Below, piece by piece: positions 47,740 to 50,075 of a stretch of 50,075 nucleotides of DNA. The notes under the pieces were generated by a model, which saw nothing but the letters and a program-made list of their open reading frames with translations, searched no databases and was not told the DNA's origin. The DNA is from Gammaproteobacteria bacterium (GTDB lineage: Bacteria > Pseudomonadota > Gammaproteobacteria > JAKBBU01): NCBI GenBank assembly GCA_021773195.1, contig JAJFKN010000021.1, positions 1-50,075 on the forward strand, in the 5' to 3' direction. A program made the position numbers and the translations under genes. Position 1 is the first letter of the stretch; each line of letters begins with the position of its first letter.

Positions 47740-49611
47740 ATGGGCATCCATGACCACATTGCTGACCGCTATCAAGAATCCAGAATGATGCTCCGTCGTT
47801 CTATAGCCATCTTGATTTGCTTGCTCATTGCCGTGTTCATTCTGATTACCCGTTTAGCTATCTTACAAATCCACGATCACAACCATTATAAAACATTGGC
47901 CCGTGAAAACCGCCTTGGCTTGGTCCCCATCGAGCCCAATCGAGGACTCATCTATGATCGCAATGGTCTGTTATTGGCAAAAAACACTCCTGTATTCAGC
48001 TTGGATGTATTGCCCGACCAAGTAAAAAACTTGAATGATAGCATTACACAATTGCAAAAAATCATTCCCATCAGCCCCACAGATTTACAAGCCTTCCACC
48101 GGCAATTAAAACAAAAACGCCGCTTCGAAGATGTGCCTTTAAAATTAAAGTTAACGCCGGAACAAGTAGCGACTTTCTCGGTGAATGCTTTTCGCTTCCC
48201 AGGCATCGTAGTAAAGGCCCATTTAATTCGTGATTACCCCTTAGGCGAACAAGACGCTGCCGTCCTGGGTTATACGGGACGTATTAATGAACAAGAATTA
48301 CAACATGTAGATGCGGCCAATTACAGTGCCACAAATTTTATTGGCAAAGTGGGCGTGGAACGTTATTTTGAATCTTTATTACATGGACAAGTTGGGTATA
48401 AACGCGTTGAAACCAATGCTCAAGGAGAAGCCGTACGTACCTTAAGAAACACGCCACCCACACCCGGTGCCACCTTATTCTTAACCATAGACGACCAATT
48501 ACAAGCTGCTGCAGAGAAAGCCCTGGGCGATCATCGTGGTGCTGTAGTGGTCATCCAACCCAGCACAGGGCAGGTATTAGCACTGGTGAGTAATCCTAGC
48601 TACGACCCTAATCAATTTGTTTTAGGCATGGCAGAGCATCAATATAATGCATTAGCTAATGCACCGGCACAACCTTTATATAACCGTGCCATTCGCGGAC
48701 AATACCCCTTTGGTTCCACCATTAAACCCTTCATTGCTCTGGAAGGTTTAGCAACCCATACCATTACGCCCCAAGATCAAATTTTTGATCCTGGTTATTT
48801 TCAATTACCCAACTCGCAACATGTTTACCATGATTGGAAACGCAGCGGACATGGTTGGGTCAATGTCACTCGCGCATTGGAAGTTTCTTGTGATACTTAC
48901 TTTTATCATTTGGCGGCATTAATGGGCATTAATAAAATTGATACCATCATGAATGCTTTTGGTTTTGGCCATATCACCAGCGTCCAAATGATAGAAGAAT
49001 TACCGGGCCTCATTCCATCACCCGCTTGGAAATTAAAATCTCAAGGCATCCATTGGTACACTGGCGACACCATCATTTCCAGCATCGGACAAGGGTATAT
49101 GTTGGCAACCCCCATACAGTTAGCCCAAGGGGTGGCTACCATTGCTGAGCGCGGAAAACGCTACCAACCCAACTTATTATTAAAAATTCAAATGCCCGAC
49201 GGCACTATAATCAATCAATCTCCCATCGTAGAAACACCCGTGGAAGAACCCGCTGATGCTTGGAATACTGTTATCCAAGGCATGACCGATAGCGTAACGC
49301 AACTTCATGGCAATGCTTATCGCGTATTTGGTGCAAACCCACCACCTTATACTGTCGCGGGAAAAACAGGCACAGCTCAAGTTTTTGCTTCTCGTGGGTA
49401 TGCGCAAGCTGCATTACCCAGTCGTTTACGGGACCACTCTTTATTTATTGCCTTTGCACCGGTGGAAAATCCACAAATTGCCATTGCCGTAGTCATAGAA
49501 AATAGCTCTGGTGCCACTAACGTAGCACGACATGTCATGGACGCTTATCTTATAGGACAAAAACATGCACCTACTCAATCAAATTCTAAGCCTGCAGCCG
49601 CAGCGGGCTAG
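47740..49611 (+). CDS. mrdA: Penicillin-binding protein 2 (elongasome transpeptidase)
   Basis: A 623-residue class B PBP: N-terminal span (SIAILICLLIAVFILITRL), pedestal domain with RGLIYDRNG, and transpeptidase motifs STIK (YPFGSTIKPF) and KTG (AGKTGTAQVF). The middle motif is represented by SCD in VSCDTYFYH. It cross-links sidewall peptidoglycan with RodA. GAGGA precedes the ATG. It overlaps rodA by 47 bases. Confidence 0.97.
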   Translation: MGIHDHIADRYQESRMMLRRSIAILICLLIAVFILITRLAILQIHDHNHYKTLARENRLGLVPIEPNRGLIYDRNGLLLAKNTPVFSLDVLPDQVKNLNDSITQLQKIIPISPTDLQAFHRQLKQKRRFEDVPLKLKLTPEQVATFSVNAFRFPGIVVKAHLIRDYPLGEQDAAVLGYTGRINEQELQHVDAANYSATNFIGKVGVERYFESLLHGQVGYKRVETNAQGEAVRTLRNTPPTPGATLFLTIDDQLQAAAEKALGDHRGAVVVIQPSTGQVLALVSNPSYDPNQFVLGMAEHQYNALANAPAQPLYNRAIRGQYPFGSTIKPFIALEGLATHTITPQDQIFDPGYFQLPNSQHVYHDWKRSGHGWVNVTRALEVSCDTYFYHLAALMGINKIDTIMNAFGFGHITSVQMIEELPGLIPSPAWKLKSQGIHWYTGDTIISSIGQGYMLATPIQLAQGVATIAERGKRYQPNLLLKIQMPDGTIINQSPIVETPVEEPADAWNTVIQGMTDSVTQLHGNAYRVFGANPPPYTVAGKTGTAQVFASRGYAQAALPSRLRDHSLFIAFAPVENPQIAIAVVIENSSGATNVARHVMDAYLIGQKHAPTQSNSKPAAAAG

Positions 49612-50075
49612 CGCCAGAAATCCCTGGCAGCGCTTACATTTAGATATGCCCCTTCTCTTGGGCATAGGGCTATTGATTGGCTGTGGCTTAGTGATCCTCT
49701 ATAGTGCCAGTAACGAAAACTGGTTTGTCATGGGTAAACAAATAATGCGTTTTGTGATTGCTACGGTTGTCATGCTTGTCATGGCGCAGATCCCCCCCGA
49801 GCGTTATCGAAGCTGGGCGCCTTGGCTATTTGTCGCCAGTACTTTTTTATTGGCCGTAGTATTAGTCATCGGTCATACAGGTAAAGGTGCCGAGCGTTGG
49901 TTGAACTTAGGTTTATTTCGCTTTCAGCCTGCCGAATTGATGAAGTTAGCCATACCCGTCGCTCTGGCGTGGTATTTCAGTGAAAAAACCCTGCCTCCTC
50001 GATTAAAAAATCTCTGCGTCGCCGGTTTAATGATTCTAGTGCCTGTTCTGCTAACAGCAAAACAACCGGATTTAG
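49565..50075 (+). CDS. rodA: Peptidoglycan glycosyltransferase RodA, 3' end outside window
   Basis: A frame open to the right edge, 170 codons. ATG at 49565 with AGGAC upstream gives MHLLNQILSLQPQRAS, then LHLDMPLLLGIGLLIGCGLVILYSAS, the SEDS first span. GAERWLNLG.FRFQPAEL and the catalytic region KQPDL at the edge identify RodA. The 47-base overlap with mrdA implies coupled translation with PBP2, its partner enzyme. A later ATG would remove the family N-terminus. Confidence 0.95.
   Translation, partial: MHLLNQILSLQPQRASARNPWQRLHLDMPLLLGIGLLIGCGLVILYSASNENWFVMGKQIMRFVIATVVMLVMAQIPPERYRSWAPWLFVASTFLLAVVLVIGHTGKGAERWLNLGLFRFQPAELMKLAIPVALAWYFSEKTLPPRLKNLCVAGLMILVPVLLTAKQPDL

Overview
The window is a piece of a gammaproteobacterial chromosome. 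The order suhB | trmJ-iscS-iscU-iscA-ndk-rlmN-pilW-rodZ-hisS-yfgM-bamB-der, the queA-tgt-yajC-secD-secF run and the leuS-lptE-holA-nadD-rsfS-rlmH-mrdA-rodA run all follow the enterobacterial/Legionella-type order. Base composition is moderate to low GC, apart from the first ~460 bases. A Legionellales-like host is my best guess, but nothing here fixes the genus.

Layout. 1-10090 (+): 3' part of a giant modular surface or secreted protein; its start lies outside the window. It carries VCBS/cadherin-like repeats, an inserted lectin-like domain, two copies of a long propeller-plus-linker block, seven FG-GAP blades, an RTX-like calcium-binding stretch and a thrombospondin-C-like domain. A hairpin terminator follows, then a ~300 bp relic of the 3' end of a related gene. 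10485-21105 (-): housekeeping block for ribosome assembly (der), outer-membrane assembly (bamB, yfgM), hisS, cell shape (rodZ), pilus assembly (pilW), rRNA/tRNA methylation (rlmN, trmJ), ndk and a reduced isc cluster whose IscU-like protein lacks every ligand cysteine. 21337-22119 (+): suhB. 22142-27488 (-): secF, secD, yajC, tgt, queA. 27660-27746 (+): tRNA-Leu(CAA) with a clear promoter.

27979-38556 (+): a near-complete type II secretion locus, gspD-E-F-G-H-I-J-K and gspL-M, the latter pair behind its own promoter. It is followed on the minus strand by two paralogous Sel1-repeat lipoproteins and a short gspC without PDZ domain (38788-40458). 40603-50075 (+): lnt, leuS, lptE, holA, nadD, rsfS, rlmH, mrdA and the 5' part of rodA.

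Functionally the window combines envelope building (Bam, Sec, Lnt, LptE, RodZ/PBP2/RodA) with protein export (Sec then T2SS) and a very large adhesin-like protein. The unusual parts are the adhesin architecture, the cysteine-less IscU, the Ser/Asp-rich insertions in GspK, the acid-depleted C-terminal loop of GspG, the trimmed GspC and RodZ, the T2SS-linked Sel1 lipoproteins and two structured intergenic elements. No gene-free stretch exceeds about 250 bases; the longer gaps are described individually.
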